Notes: generated by a model from the sequence alone, not told the origin. Positions 54,727-63,937 are shown, numbered from the stretch's first letter. The stretch: 64,000 bases of DNA from Comamonas sp009360615 (GCF_035784015.1 NZ_JALKOW010000004.1); one strand, 5' to 3'. Numbers and translations: made by a program.

Positions 54727-55659
54727 ATGGCAAAAGTCTTTATTGACGGAGAAGCAGGAACCACGGGTCTGCAGATCCGTGATCGTCTGGTCGATTTTGC
54801 GGGTGTGGAACTGGTTAGCATCGACCCCGCACTGCGCAAGGACCCGGCCGCCAAGCGCGCTCTGATTGCCGGTGTGGATCTGGTCATCCTCTGTCTTCAC
54901 GACGATGCCGCCCGTGAAACGGCCGCCATGGTGGACTCCATCACCGCGCAGACCGGTCGCGCCATCAAGATCATCGACGCCTCCACCGCCCACCGCACGG
55001 CCGCAGGCTGGGTCTACGGCTTCCCCGAGCTGCGAGCCGGCCAGCTCGAGGCGGTCAGGAACGCCACCCGCGTCTCCAACCCCGGCTGCTACGCCACGGG
55101 TGCCATCGCCCTGCTGGCGCCGCTGGTGGCGGCCGGCCTGATTCCTGCCGACTACCCCGTGAGCCTGCCCTCCGTGTCGGGCTACACGGGCGGCGGCCGC
55201 ACCATGATCGAGGCCTACGAAGGCGGCGAGGCCGCCCCTTACGAGGCCTATGCGCTGGGCCTGTCGCACAAGCACATTCCCGAAATCCTGCACTACACCG
55301 GCATGACCCGCCGCCCCGTTTTCATCCCTGCCGTGAGCAACTTCGCCCAGGGCATGCTGGTGCAGCTGCCGCTGCATCTGGACCTGCTGCCCGGCGCCCC
55401 CAAGGCCGCCGACCTGCATGACGCCTTGGCCAGCCATTACGCCAAGACCAACACCAGCGCCAACTGGGTGAGCGTGCTCCCGCCCACGGACGACAACAAG
55501 CTGGCCGCCGATACCCTGGCCAATACGAACAAGCTGGAGCTGCGCGTGTTTGCCAACGAGCAATATCGCCAGGCCGTGCTGATCGCGCGGCTGGACAATC
55601 TGGGCAAGGGCGCGAGCGGCGCTGCCGTGCAGAACCTGCAGATCATGCTGGGTCTGTAA
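54727..55659 (+). CDS. argC: N-acetyl-gamma-glutamyl-phosphate reductase (type 2)
   Basis: ArgC reduces N-acetylglutamyl phosphate to the semialdehyde with NADPH, the third step of arginine synthesis. The 310-residue protein is the shorter type 2 form. It has MAKVFIDGEAGTTGLQIRDR (Rossmann loop), IKIIDASTAHRTAAGWVYGF, the catalytic Cys in RVSNPGCYATGAIALLAP and SHKHIPEILHYTG. A strong AGGAGA lies 8 nt before the ATG. A weak hairpin follows. No other arg gene is adjacent. Confidence 0.95.
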   Translation: MAKVFIDGEAGTTGLQIRDRLVDFAGVELVSIDPALRKDPAAKRALIAGVDLVILCLHDDAARETAAMVDSITAQTGRAIKIIDASTAHRTAAGWVYGFPELRAGQLEAVRNATRVSNPGCYATGAIALLAPLVAAGLIPADYPVSLPSVSGYTGGGRTMIEAYEGGEAAPYEAYALGLSHKHIPEILHYTGMTRRPVFIPAVSNFAQGMLVQLPLHLDLLPGAPKAADLHDALASHYAKTNTSANWVSVLPPTDDNKLAADTLANTNKLELRVFANEQYRQAVLIARLDNLGKGASGAAVQNLQIMLGL

Positions 55660-55746
55660 GACCTGCGCTCCGACCCGCCAGGGTTGCGATAGCTGCAGGC
55701 GCTTGCCCGACGGGCACCGGCGCCTGCATGCGCTCCACATCCGCTA

Positions 55747-55766
55747 ATGCCCGCTCCGGCGGGCAT
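55747..55766 (+). terminator. Possible terminator downstream of argC
   Basis: Perfect stem ATGCCCGC / GCGGGCAT with loop TCCG followed by ATTTAA. It is about 88 bp past the argC stop; the T tract is weak. Confidence 0.4.
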
Positions 55767-55945
55767 ATTTAATGCGCCTGCCCGACACCGGCCCGGATTC
55801 CAGTACCCCGTATGCCATAGGCCGGCTTGGTTTATCCTTGCCGACTCCTAGGATTTCAGGTTTCCTGCCAGCCATTGCGGTCCGGCGCCGCAGCGGCGGC
55901 GTTGCCGTTCGTGGCGACGGCAGCTTTTGCAAAGGTTTCCCTCAG

Positions 55946-57358
55946 ATGACTCGCAAGCCATCAGACGCGCCGGGCCAGGATGGCCATGACCATCTGCAAC
56001 GCAATCTCACCAACCGCCACATACAGCTGATCGCCATCGGCGGCGCCATCGGCACGGGCCTGTTCATGGGCTCGGGCAAGACCATCAGCCTGGCCGGGCC
56101 GTCCATCGTCTTCGTGTACATGGCCATCGGCATCATGCTGTTCTTCGTGATGCGGGCCATGGGCGAGCTGCTGCTGTCCAATCTTCAGTACCGCTCCTTC
56201 ATCGATTTCTCTGCCGATCTGCTGGGCCCCTGGGCAGGCTTTTTCACGGGCTGGACCTACTGGTTCTGTTGGATTGTCACCGGCATCGCGGATGTGATTG
56301 CCATCACCGGCTACGCACAGTTCTGGTTCCCCGACATCCCGCAGTGGCTGCCTGCCATTGCCTGCGTGCTGCTGCTGCTGGGCCTGAACCTGCTGACGGT
56401 GAAGCTGTTCGGCGAGACCGAATTCTGGTTTGCCATGATCAAGATCGTGGCCATCGTGACGCTGATCGGCGTGGGCCTGTGGATGGTGTTCTCGGGCTTC
56501 GTATCGCCGGCAGGCCGCCACGCTGCGCTGGCCAATCTGTGGAATGACGGCGGCATGTTCCCCAACGGCCTGATGGGCTTCTTTGCAGGCTTCCAGATTG
56601 CAGTGTTCGCCTTTGTCGGCATCGAACTGGTGGGTACCACCGCCGCCGAAGCCAAAGATCCGGAGCGCACGCTGCCGCGCGCCATCAACTCGATTCCGGT
56701 GCGCATCATCGTCTTCTACGTGCTGGCGCTGGTGGCCATCATGACCGTCACCCCCTGGCGCGACGTGGTGCCGGGCAAGAGCCCGTTCGTGGAACTGTTC
56801 GTGCTGGCCGGCCTGCCCGCCGCAGCCGGCGTGATCAACTTCGTGGTGCTGACCTCGGCCGCCTCCTCGGCCAACAGCGGGGTGTTCTCCACCAGCCGCA
56901 TGCTCTATGGCCTCTCGCTCAAGGGGGATGCGCCCCAATCCTTCGGCACCCTGTCCTCTCGCAGCGTGCCCTCGCGCGGCCTCATGTTTTCCTGCGTCTG
57001 CCTGCTGGCCGGTGCTTTCCTGATGTGGATGATTCCCGATCTGATGGAAGCCTTCACCCTGGTGACCACGGTATCGGCGATTCTGTTCATGTTCGTCTGG
57101 TCGCTGATTCTGCTGTCCTACATCGCGTACCGCCGCCAGCGCGCCGAGCTGCACCGGGCCTCCCGGTTCAGGATGCCCGGCGGCGTCCCCATGTGCGTGG
57201 CCTGCCTGGCCTTCTTCGCAGGAATCCTGGTGCTGCTCACCCTCAAGGACGACACGCGCCAGGCGCTGATCGTCACGCCGCTGTGGTTTGTGGTGCTGGG
57301 TGTGGCCTACCAGTTCGTGCGCAAGCGCGCCGCGGTCGGTGTGGTGGCAATTCAGTAA
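55946..57358 (+). CDS. cycA: Amino acid permease, D-serine/D-alanine/glycine transporter type
   Basis: 470 residues, the same length as E. coli CycA. The cytoplasmic lead LQRNLTNRHIQLIAIGGAIG followed by TGLFMGSGKTISLAGPS is the amino-acid-permease signature in helix 1, and GELLLSNLQYRSFIDFSADL is typical of the AroP/CycA/GabP group. Twelve helices are apparent, with EAKDPERTLPRAINSIPVRI in the conserved loop. The ATG at 55946 is preferred over the longer frame from 55772. Specificity within the group is inferred from overall resemblance, so L-amino acids are not excluded. Confidence 0.88.
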   Translation: MTRKPSDAPGQDGHDHLQRNLTNRHIQLIAIGGAIGTGLFMGSGKTISLAGPSIVFVYMAIGIMLFFVMRAMGELLLSNLQYRSFIDFSADLLGPWAGFFTGWTYWFCWIVTGIADVIAITGYAQFWFPDIPQWLPAIACVLLLLGLNLLTVKLFGETEFWFAMIKIVAIVTLIGVGLWMVFSGFVSPAGRHAALANLWNDGGMFPNGLMGFFAGFQIAVFAFVGIELVGTTAAEAKDPERTLPRAINSIPVRIIVFYVLALVAIMTVTPWRDVVPGKSPFVELFVLAGLPAAAGVINFVVLTSAASSANSGVFSTSRMLYGLSLKGDAPQSFGTLSSRSVPSRGLMFSCVCLLAGAFLMWMIPDLMEAFTLVTTVSAILFMFVWSLILLSYIAYRRQRAELHRASRFRMPGGVPMCVACLAFFAGILVLLTLKDDTRQALIVTPLWFVVLGVAYQFVRKRAAVGVVAIQ

Positions 57359-57391
57359 GCTCGGCGCACAATGCGCGGCATTCTTGTTTTG

Positions 57392-57472
57392 GATAGCAGC
57401 TGGCGCTTTCCCAACATGGAATTTCATGTGTTTCGCCTGAAATTCCATATCTGACAGGCGCAGGTAGCTATC
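57392..57472 (+). repeat. Hairpin repeat element, family 1, copy 4, between cycA and yddG
   Basis: An 81-bp element bounded by GATAGC and GCTATC. It contains the core AGCTGGCGCTTTC near its left end and the inner inverted repeat ATGGAATTTCA / TGAAATTCCAT. It looks like a small palindromic MITE-like unit or REP pair. The family core also occurs at 23280, 24493 and 28301. Confidence 0.6.
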
Positions 57473-57495
57473 GTTTTGATAACCAGACCTGCCCC

Positions 57496-58416
57496 ATGTC
57501 CCCCAATCCAAACCTGCAGCAGCGCGCCACCCTGATAGGCCTGCTGGCCGTGCTCTGCTGGAGCTGCACCGTGGGCCTGATGCGCGCCGTGGCCGAGCCG
57601 CTGGGCGCGGTCGGCGGCGCGGCCTGCCTCTACACCATGGCCGCGCTGTGCATCGCCGTGGCGCGCGGGCGCAAGGGCTGGCACGAGCTGGCCCGCTGGC
57701 GCAGCATGCATCCGGCCTATCTCTGGGGCTGCGGCCTGCTGTTCGTGGTCTACGAGATCTGCCTGTCCGTGGCCGTGGGCCTGGCCCACGACCGCAACCA
57801 GGCCATGGAGATCGGGCTCATCAACTACCTCTGGCCCAGCCTCACCATCGTGCTGGCCGTGCTCTGCGGCCAGCAGACTGCGCGCTGGTGGCTATGGCCC
57901 GGCGTGCTGATCTGCCTGTGGGGCCTGGCGCGAGTGCTGGGCGGCGAGAGCTTCAGCCTGCCGCTCATGTGGAGCCATGTGCTGGGCAACCCGCTGGCCT
58001 ATGGCATGGGTTTTGCCGCCGCCCTGCTCTGGCCGGCCTATTCGCTGCTGGCGCGCCGCCATGGTGCAGGCTTCAACGCCGTGGGCCTGTTCGTGACCTG
58101 GACGGCCTTGGCGCTGTGGCTCGAATGGCTGCTGCTGGGCGACCCACAGCCCATGCGCTGGAGCTGGCTCACCGCCGGCCAGGTGGTTCTGGTCGGCGCA
58201 CTCACGGCGCTGGGCTACAGCTGCTGGGAGCATGGCATCCAACATGGCCGGCTGGCCCTGCTGGCCGCGGCGTCCTACTTCACGCCCGTGCTCTCGGCGC
58301 TGATGGCCAGCGCCCTGCTGCAGGTGCTGCCGGGCTGGAGCTTCTGGCAGGGCGTGGCCCTGGTCACGCTGGGCTCGCTGATCTGCTGGTGGGCGACACG
58401 CAGCAGCCGGGACTAG
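57496..58416 (+). CDS. yddG: Aromatic amino acid exporter, YddG-like DMT transporter
   Basis: 306 residues, ten helices. It begins with the EamA-type helix TLIGLLAVLCWSCTVGLMRA and contains the block AMEIGLINYLWPSLTIVLAV, characteristic of YddG, with SYFTPVLSALMASALLQVLP in helix 9. YddG exports aromatic amino acids and paraquat-like compounds in enterobacteria. The upstream neighbour is a permease, so the two may form an uptake/export pair, although a repeat hairpin lies between. Confidence in the family is high, in the substrate moderate. Confidence 0.88.
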   Translation: MSPNPNLQQRATLIGLLAVLCWSCTVGLMRAVAEPLGAVGGAACLYTMAALCIAVARGRKGWHELARWRSMHPAYLWGCGLLFVVYEICLSVAVGLAHDRNQAMEIGLINYLWPSLTIVLAVLCGQQTARWWLWPGVLICLWGLARVLGGESFSLPLMWSHVLGNPLAYGMGFAAALLWPAYSLLARRHGAGFNAVGLFVTWTALALWLEWLLLGDPQPMRWSWLTAGQVVLVGALTALGYSCWEHGIQHGRLALLAAASYFTPVLSALMASALLQVLPGWSFWQGVALVTLGSLICWWATRSSRD

Positions 58417-58441
58417 GCCGGCACCACGCCCGCCCGGGCCC

Positions 58442-59176
58442 TCAGGCAGTCAGCCAGATGCCGAAGCCGAGCACGACGGCATGCCCGGCCAGCAAGATCC
58501 ACAGCAGCGTCCAGGGCGGCTCGGTCAGGCCCTGCAGCATCTCCTGGATGCGGGTGCCCAGAAAGGCGCGCAGCGCCGGATCGTCCTTGCCGCCTTCGCT
58601 GCCCCACTGGGTGCGCGAGTGGCCCCATTCCTCGAGCAGATCGGCCAGCGGCAAGCGATTGAGCACGCTGCGCACCACGAACTGCACGGCACGTCCGTTG
58701 CCGACCCAGGGCTGCAGATGCTCCATCGCCGCTCCCACGGTGAGCAGGTCCGCCGCCTTGTGCATGGCCTTGTGAGCGCTGGGCAGGGCCTCGATGCGCT
58801 GCGCCAGCATGGCCGCCAGACGCTCGGCCAGACCCTGGCCGTAGCGCGCCACCAGCTTGCCTGCCGCGCGGGCGCGGCCCAGCTGCAGACCGACCATGAG
58901 ATAGGCGGGAATGATGAAGATGAGCACCACGGCCACCAGCAGCGGCGGCGACATCAGCAGGCTGATCACGGCGCCGTAGATGCCGGTATGCGCCGAGGCA
59001 TGAATGCCCTGGCCGGGATCGGCCATCAGGCGGGAAAAATAGAATACGGCCGCGCCACAACCCAGCACCAGGGCCAGGAACGCACCCAGCATCAGTCCAC
59101 CCAGCAGCGATTTGCCGGCACTCAGACCCACGCGCAGTGCGGACGGGGCGTCAGGGGGTTGCGAAGCAGTCGGCAC
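58442..59176 (-). CDS. Hypothetical membrane protein next to recX
   Basis: 244 residues, no recognised domain. Helices lie at about 25-50 (LLGGLMLGAFLALVLGCGAA), 75-100 (LLMSPPLLVAVVLIFIIPAY) and at the C terminus (LLWILLAGHAVVLGFGIWL), with a soluble middle (QRIEALPSAHKAMHKAADLL). The start is the GTG at 59174-59176 because GGAGG stands 7 nt upstream; the open frame extends further back into recX but without support. It follows recX by 59 bp on the same strand and may be read through from recA-recX. The association with DNA repair is positional only. Confidence 0.75.
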   Translation of the reverse strand: MPTASQPPDAPSALRVGLSAGKSLLGGLMLGAFLALVLGCGAAVFYFSRLMADPGQGIHASAHTGIYGAVISLLMSPPLLVAVVLIFIIPAYLMVGLQLGRARAAGKLVARYGQGLAERLAAMLAQRIEALPSAHKAMHKAADLLTVGAAMEHLQPWVGNGRAVQFVVRSVLNRLPLADLLEEWGHSRTQWGSEGGKDDPALRAFLGTRIQEMLQGLTEPPWTLLWILLAGHAVVLGFGIWLTA

Positions 59177-59235
59177 GTGGGCCCCTCCATTGCAAGAAGC
59201 AGTTCTCTCGTCCAGCAGGCGGGAGCGGCTGCAAC

Positions 59236-59712
59236 TCAGTCCTCGTCCTCGCTGTCGGATCCAGGGGAGTATGGGGCATCGCGCAGCACGCGTGAAGCCA
59301 CGTCGGCCGAAAAGCCGCGCGAAGCGAGAAAGCGCAGCTGCCTGGCCTTTTCCTTGATGTCGACAGGCACGCTGCCAAAGCGCTTGCGCCACAAATCGCG
59401 CGCACGCTGCAGCTCGCTGCCGCGCAGCTGCTCGCCCGCCTGGCGCACGGTCTCGTCATCCAGCCCCTTGCTGCGCAGGTCGTGCACCAGACGGGCTGCA
59501 CCGTAACGGCCGGCCTTGCTGCGCAGTACGGACTCGACCACGCGCTCCACGCTGATGAAGCCGCGCCGCTCCAGCTCGTCGAGAACGGCATTCAGATCAT
59601 CGCCCTCCTCCACATGGGTGGCCAGCTTGCGCTGCAGCTCCAGCCGGGAATGCTCGCGCTGCGCCAGCATCTTGAGGGCGCGGCCCTTGAGTGAGAGCTT
59701 GGCAAAGCTCAT
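59236..59712 (-). CDS. recX: Regulatory protein RecX
   Basis: RecX binds RecA filaments and limits their extension. The 158-residue all-helical protein has the three-helix repeats of the family: ALKMLAQREHSRLELQRKLA, LDELERRGFISVERVVESVL then RSKAGRYGAARLVHDLRSKG, and ARDLWRKRFGSVPVDIKEKA then RQLRFLASRGFSADVASRVL. It ends in a short acidic tail (SDSEDED). The ATG at 59710-59712 is chosen over an upstream in-frame start. It lies 144 bp downstream of recA on the same strand. Confidence 0.94.
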   Translation of the reverse strand: MSFAKLSLKGRALKMLAQREHSRLELQRKLATHVEEGDDLNAVLDELERRGFISVERVVESVLRSKAGRYGAARLVHDLRSKGLDDETVRQAGEQLRGSELQRARDLWRKRFGSVPVDIKEKARQLRFLASRGFSADVASRVLRDAPYSPGSDSEDED

Positions 59713-59856
59713 GCTCGGTTCTCTCCCATAAAAAATGCGCAGGGACCGCCTGCGCAAAGATGGCTAACTTTTTGCTCTGCAAGGCTTGAGCCCAGGCCGG
59801 CCAGCCGCCGGGCCGCGAAGATCTCGCTGCCCGCGGTGACGCAATGGTTCAGGAAA

Positions 59857-60966
59857 TCAGGCCTCGATCACCCCATCCTTGTCCACCTTGCCCTTGCCGC
59901 CCTTGGCAGGCTTGGCTTCGGCGGCGGCAACCCCGTCCACGGGCAGCAGCTTGATGCCCAGGCTCTCGCGCACCTTGTTCTCGATCTCGATGGCCAGCGC
60001 GGGGTTCTCGCGCAGGAACTCACGCGAGTTGTCGCGGCCCTGACCGATTTTTTCGCCGTTGTAGGCATACCAGGCACCGCTTTTTTCCAGGATCTTGGCG
60101 TTCACGCCCATGTCCAGAATCTCGCCTTCACGGCTGATGCCTTCGCCGAACAGGATGTCGAACTCGGCCGTCTTGAAGGGGGGCGAGACCTTGTTCTTCA
60201 CGACCTTGACCTTGGTTTCGTTGCCGATGGCTTCGTCGCCCTTCTTGATGGTGCCGGTGCGGCGGATATCCAGACGCACGGAAGCATAGAACTTCAGCGC
60301 ATTGCCGCCGGTGGTGGTTTCGGGCGAGCCGAACATCACACCGATCTTCATGCGGATCTGGTTGATGAAGATGACCATGCAGTTGGTCTTCTTGATCGTG
60401 GCCGTCAGCTTGCGCAGGGCCTGACTCATCAGACGGGCCTGCAGTCCGGGCAGGGCATCGCCCATCTCGCCTTCGATTTCGGCCTTGGGCGTCAATGCGG
60501 CCACCGAGTCGATGACGATCAGATCCACGGCCCCCGAGCGCACCAGGCTGTCGCAGATTTCCAGGGCCTGTTCACCGGTGTCGGGCTGGCTGATCAGCAC
60601 CTCGCCGAGGTTCACGCCCAGCTTCTGGGCGTAGCTGGTGTCCAGCGCATGTTCTGCGTCGATGAAGGCGCAGGTGCCGCCCTGCTTTTGCATCTCGGCG
60701 ATGACCTGCAGCGTCAGCGTGGTCTTGCCCGAGGATTCGGGACCGTAGATTTCAATCACGCGGCCGCGCGGCAGACCGCCCACGCCCAGCGCGATATCCA
60801 GACCCAGGGAGCCGGTGGAGACGACCTGAATGTCTTCGATGGCCTCACCTTCACCGAGCTTCATGATGGTGCCCTTGCCGAACTGCTTTTCGATCTGGGC
60901 CAGGGCGGCTGCCAGGGCTTTGGCTTTTTCGCTGTTGGCGTCGTTGGTCTTGGCGATGGCGTTCAT
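59857..60966 (-). CDS. recA: Recombinase RecA
   Basis: RecA forms ATP-dependent filaments on single-stranded DNA for homologous recombination and triggers LexA cleavage. The 369-residue protein has the leading helix LAAALAQIEKQFGKGTIMKL, Walker A GPESSGKTTLTLQVI (about residues 75-90), Walker B LIVIDSVAAL, loop L1 near MSQALRKLTATIKKT and L2 in MFGSPETTTGGNALKFYAS. The C-terminal tail is Lys/Gly-rich (AEAKPAKGGKGKVDKDGVIE) rather than strongly acidic. A near-consensus LexA box lies 58 bp upstream of the start. Confidence 0.98.
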   Translation of the reverse strand: MNAIAKTNDANSEKAKALAAALAQIEKQFGKGTIMKLGEGEAIEDIQVVSTGSLGLDIALGVGGLPRGRVIEIYGPESSGKTTLTLQVIAEMQKQGGTCAFIDAEHALDTSYAQKLGVNLGEVLISQPDTGEQALEICDSLVRSGAVDLIVIDSVAALTPKAEIEGEMGDALPGLQARLMSQALRKLTATIKKTNCMVIFINQIRMKIGVMFGSPETTTGGNALKFYASVRLDIRRTGTIKKGDEAIGNETKVKVVKNKVSPPFKTAEFDILFGEGISREGEILDMGVNAKILEKSGAWYAYNGEKIGQGRDNSREFLRENPALAIEIENKVRESLGIKLLPVDGVAAAEAKPAKGGKGKVDKDGVIEA

Positions 60967-61024
60967 ATCAGGCTCCGAAGTAGGTGAATGACTGTCTGTG
61001 GCCAGCCCTGTCTTTACATTCAGG

Positions 61025-61042
61025 CTGGATGCTTGAACAGTA
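61025..61042 (-). promoter_or_regulatory. Near-consensus LexA (SOS) box upstream of recA
   Basis: The minus strand reads TACTGTTCAAGCATCCAG, that is TACTGT-N8-CCAG against the consensus TACTGT-N8-ACAG, one mismatch in the right arm. Its place 58 bp upstream of the recA ATG suits SOS control of recA. Confidence 0.65.
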
Positions 61043-61104
61043 GTTTACGAGCTTGTATCGGCTGTGTGTTCGAATATTTAGTCAGTTTGCCTTACCATTT
61101 TCCC

Positions 61105-61596
61105 ATGTCCGAAATTGCACCTGTCACCCCCGCCGAAGATGCCTGGCGCCAGACCCATCTGGGCCGCCTGCTCGGCCATGCCATGCGCCGCTTCGACGCA
61201 CGCGTGCTGCAGCTCATGGCACGCGATGTGGAGGTGCCGCTGGCCCTGTCCAACCTGGCGGCGCGCGACAAGGTGGGGGCAGCCCATATCCACATCACGC
61301 GCCATCTGTCCCTGGCCGGCGACCGGCTCACCGATCTGGCCGACAAGGCCGGCATGAGCAAACAGGCCATGGCCGACCTGGTGACGCAGTGCGAGGCCTG
61401 GGGCCTGGTCACGCGCGCGATCGACCCGCACGATGCGCGCGCCAAGCGCGTGCGCTTCACCGATGCGGGCCTGGTCTGGCTGCGGGCTTTTCACGATGCC
61501 GTGCGCCAGGCCGAGGCCGAGTTCCGCGAGGCCGTGGGCGAGGACGTGGCCACCGTGGTGGCGCTGGGCCTGGAAGCCTATGCCGAAGGCTACTGA
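61105..61596 (+). CDS. MarR family transcriptional regulator
   Basis: 163 residues. The central winged helix region shows ALSNLAARDKVGAAHIHITR, then LAGDRLTDLADKAGMSKQAM (helix-turn-helix) and the wing VTRAIDPHDARAKRVRFTDA, with the family DxRxKxVxLT pattern in the form DARAKRVRFT. Flanking helices form the dimer interface. The ATG at 61105 fits. It diverges from recA with 138 bp between, and precedes a two-component pair on the same strand by 109 bp. Target genes are not evident here. Confidence 0.91.
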   Translation: MSEIAPVTPAEDAWRQTHLGRLLGHAMRRFDARVLQLMARDVEVPLALSNLAARDKVGAAHIHITRHLSLAGDRLTDLADKAGMSKQAMADLVTQCEAWGLVTRAIDPHDARAKRVRFTDAGLVWLRAFHDAVRQAEAEFREAVGEDVATVVALGLEAYAEGY

Positions 61597-61705
61597 GGCC
61601 TGACGCCTGCGAGCGCCTGTCGACAATTGCGCCGGACGGCGATGGCCCGTCCCTACAATGGCAGCAAAAGTGCAAACAGGCACACATAACAAGCAGGAGA
61701 CTGAC

Positions 61706-62383
61706 ATGCGCATACTGATTGCCGAAGACGACCAGGTGCTGGCAGACGGCCTGCTGCGCACGCTGCGCAGCTCGGGTGCCGTCGTCAGCCATGTGGCCAA
61801 CGGCAGCGAGGCCGATACCGCCTTGCTGACCAGCAGCGAATTCGATTTGCTGATTCTCGACCTGGGCCTGCCCAAGGTGCACGGGCTGGAAGTGCTCAAG
61901 CGTCTGCGCGGGCGCGGCGACGCGCTGCCGGTGCTGATTCTCACGGCCGCCGACTCCATCGAGGAGCGGGTCCAAGGCCTGGACTACGGTGCCGACGACT
62001 ACATGGCCAAGCCGTTTGCACTGTCCGAGCTGGAAGCGCGCGTGCGCGCCCTCACGCGTCGCGGCATGGGCGGCGCCAGCTCCACCATCAAGCACGGCCC
62101 GCTGGTCTACGACCAGACCGGCCGGGTCGCCACCATCGACGGCAAGATGGTCGAGCTGTCGGCGCGCGAGCTGGGCCTGCTCGAGGTGCTGCTGCAGCGC
62201 GCAGGCCGTCTGGTCAGCAAGGACCAGCTGGTGGAGCGCCTGTGCGAATGGGGTGAAGAGGTGAGCAACAATGCCATCGAGGTCTATATCCACCGGCTGC
62301 GCAAGAAGATCGAGAAAGGGCCGATCCGCATCGCCACCGTGCGCGGCCTCGGCTACTGCCTGGAAAAGATAGCCCCCCCCTGA
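61706..62383 (+). CDS. OmpR-family response regulator (TctD/QseB-like)
   Basis: 225 residues. The receiver domain has MRILIAEDDQVLADGLL, the phospho-acceptor in LLILDLGLPKVHGLEVL (Asp about 51), Thr in LILTAADSIEE and Lys in YMAKPFALSELEAR. The C-terminal winged helix has ELSARELGLLEVLLQRAGRL and SNNAIEVYIHRLRKKIEKG with IRTVRG-like IATVRGLGYCLEK. The last codons (Pro-Pro-stop) are formed from the edge of a family 2 repeat. The partner kinase gene follows. The pair resembles TctD-TctE, which control tricarboxylate uptake. Confidence 0.94.
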   Translation: MRILIAEDDQVLADGLLRTLRSSGAVVSHVANGSEADTALLTSSEFDLLILDLGLPKVHGLEVLKRLRGRGDALPVLILTAADSIEERVQGLDYGADDYMAKPFALSELEARVRALTRRGMGGASSTIKHGPLVYDQTGRVATIDGKMVELSARELGLLEVLLQRAGRLVSKDQLVERLCEWGEEVSNNAIEVYIHRLRKKIEKGPIRIATVRGLGYCLEKIAPP

Positions 62384-62427
62384 GCGGCGGCGCCTAGGCG
62401 GCCCCGCCGCTTCCCCCCGAGGGGGAC
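62375..62427 (-). repeat. Dispersed C/G-rich repeat, family 2, copy C
   Basis: In reverse orientation it reads GTCCCCCTCGGGGGGAAGCG, GCGGGGCCGCCTAGGCGCCG and CCGCTCAGGGGG, matching copy B closely. It overlaps the last three codons of the response-regulator gene and lies in the gap before its sensor kinase. Confidence 0.65.
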
Positions 62428-62494
62428 GATGGCCTTTGCTGCGGGGCGGCCCTTGCTGGCCATCCCTGAGTTGGAATACGCCAGTTTTACAAGC

Positions 62495-63937
62495 ATGAAA
62501 ATTTTTCAGCGTGAGCAGCGATCCCTCTTTGGCGAGATCCTCGACTGGATGCTCACGCCGCTGCTGCTGCTGTGGCCCGTGAGCCTGGCGCTGACCTGGC
62601 TGGTGGCCCAGGGCCTGGCCAACAAGCCCTTCGACCGTGCGCTGGAGTACAACGCCCAGGCCCTGGCCCAGCTGGTCATCGTGCAGCGCGGCAAGGTGCA
62701 GTTCAATCTGCCGCAATCGGCCAGCGAGATCTTGCGCGCCGATGAGTCGGACACCGTGTTCTTCCAGGTCAGCGGCACCAGGGGCGAATACCTGGCGGGC
62801 GAGCGCGACCTGCCCCGCCCCCCCGCCACCGACGAAGACCCACCCACGGGCACGGTGTTGCTGCGCGACGAGGAATACAAGGGCATCGACCTGCGCGTGG
62901 CCTACATCTGGGTGCGCATGCCGCTGCCCGACGAGCCCAGCGCCCTGGTGCAGGTCGCGGAAACGCGCGAGAAGCGCAGCGTGCTGGCCACGGAAATCAT
63001 CAAGGGGGTGATGCTGCCGCAGTTCGTCATCTTGCCGCTGGCTGCCTTGCTCGTGTGGTTGGCGCTGGCACGCGGCATCAAGCCGCTGCACCGCCTGGAA
63101 GAGCGCATCCGTGCGCGCAAGCCTGAAGATCTCTCGCCCATCAACCACAAGGATGTGCCGCTGGAAGTGGTGCCGCTGGTCGATTCGGTCAACGATCTGC
63201 TGCAGCGGCTGCATGACTCCATCGCCACGCAAAAGCGCTTTCTGGCCGACGCCGCCCACCAGCTCAAGACCCCGCTGGCAGGGCTGCGCATGCAGGCCGA
63301 CCTGGCCCAGCGCGAGGGAACGAATACCGAGGATCTGAAGCGCTCCCTGGCGCAGATCGGCCGCTCCAGCATGCGCGCCACACATACCGTCAACCAGCTG
63401 CTGGCACTGGCGCGGGCCGAAAGCGCCGTGCCCGCCATGCAGGGCTGCAACCTCGTGCGCATCGTCACCGAGGTGGTGCAGGACTGCCTGCCGCGCGCCA
63501 TGGACAAGCACATCGACCTGGGCTACGAGGGTGCCAGCGCCGGCACGCCCGGTGTCTGGCTCAACGGCAACGCCACGCTGCTGACCGAGCTGGTGCGCAA
63601 TCTGGTGGACAATGCCATCAACTACACGCCCTCGTCCAGCGCCCTGCCGGGCGTGGTCACCGTGCGCGTGCAGGCCGATCATTTCGGACAAATCCTGTTG
63701 CTGCAGGTGGAAGATTCCGGTCCTGGCGTTCCGCTGGCGGAGCGCGACCTGATCTTCCAGCCCTTTTACCGTGCGCTGGGCTCCGAAGCCGACGGCTCCG
63801 GCCTGGGCCTTCCCATCGTCATGGAAATCGCACGCCAGCATGGCGCGCAAGTGCTGCTGCAAGACGCCAGGCCCGGTCATGTGCCGCCGGGAGCGCTGTT
63901 CACCGTCCGCTTCAGGGCCATGCCGGGACAGCAGTGA
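62495..63937 (+). CDS. Sensor histidine kinase with 2CSK_N sensor domain (TctE/QseC-like)
   Basis: 480 residues. Helix 1 (about 22-42) is WMLTPLLLLWPVSLALTWLV. The periplasmic 2CSK_N-type domain (about 45-165) includes LEYNAQALAQLVIVQRGKVQ and DLRVAYIWVRMPLPD. Helix 2 (about 173-192) is LPQFVILPLAALLVWLALAR. The phospho-accepting His is in KRFLADAAHQLKTPLAGLRM, N box ELVRNLVDNAINYTP, G1 VEDSGPGVPLAERD and G2 GSGLGLPIVMEIARQHGA. The ATG at 62495 is used; upstream in-frame codons belong to a repeat. It forms a pair with the preceding regulator. TctE homologues sense citrate or tricarballylate, but the ligand here is unproven. Confidence 0.94.
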   Translation: MKIFQREQRSLFGEILDWMLTPLLLLWPVSLALTWLVAQGLANKPFDRALEYNAQALAQLVIVQRGKVQFNLPQSASEILRADESDTVFFQVSGTRGEYLAGERDLPRPPATDEDPPTGTVLLRDEEYKGIDLRVAYIWVRMPLPDEPSALVQVAETREKRSVLATEIIKGVMLPQFVILPLAALLVWLALARGIKPLHRLEERIRARKPEDLSPINHKDVPLEVVPLVDSVNDLLQRLHDSIATQKRFLADAAHQLKTPLAGLRMQADLAQREGTNTEDLKRSLAQIGRSSMRATHTVNQLLALARAESAVPAMQGCNLVRIVTEVVQDCLPRAMDKHIDLGYEGASAGTPGVWLNGNATLLTELVRNLVDNAINYTPSSSALPGVVTVRVQADHFGQILLLQVEDSGPGVPLAERDLIFQPFYRALGSEADGSGLGLPIVMEIARQHGAQVLLQDARPGHVPPGALFTVRFRAMPGQQ

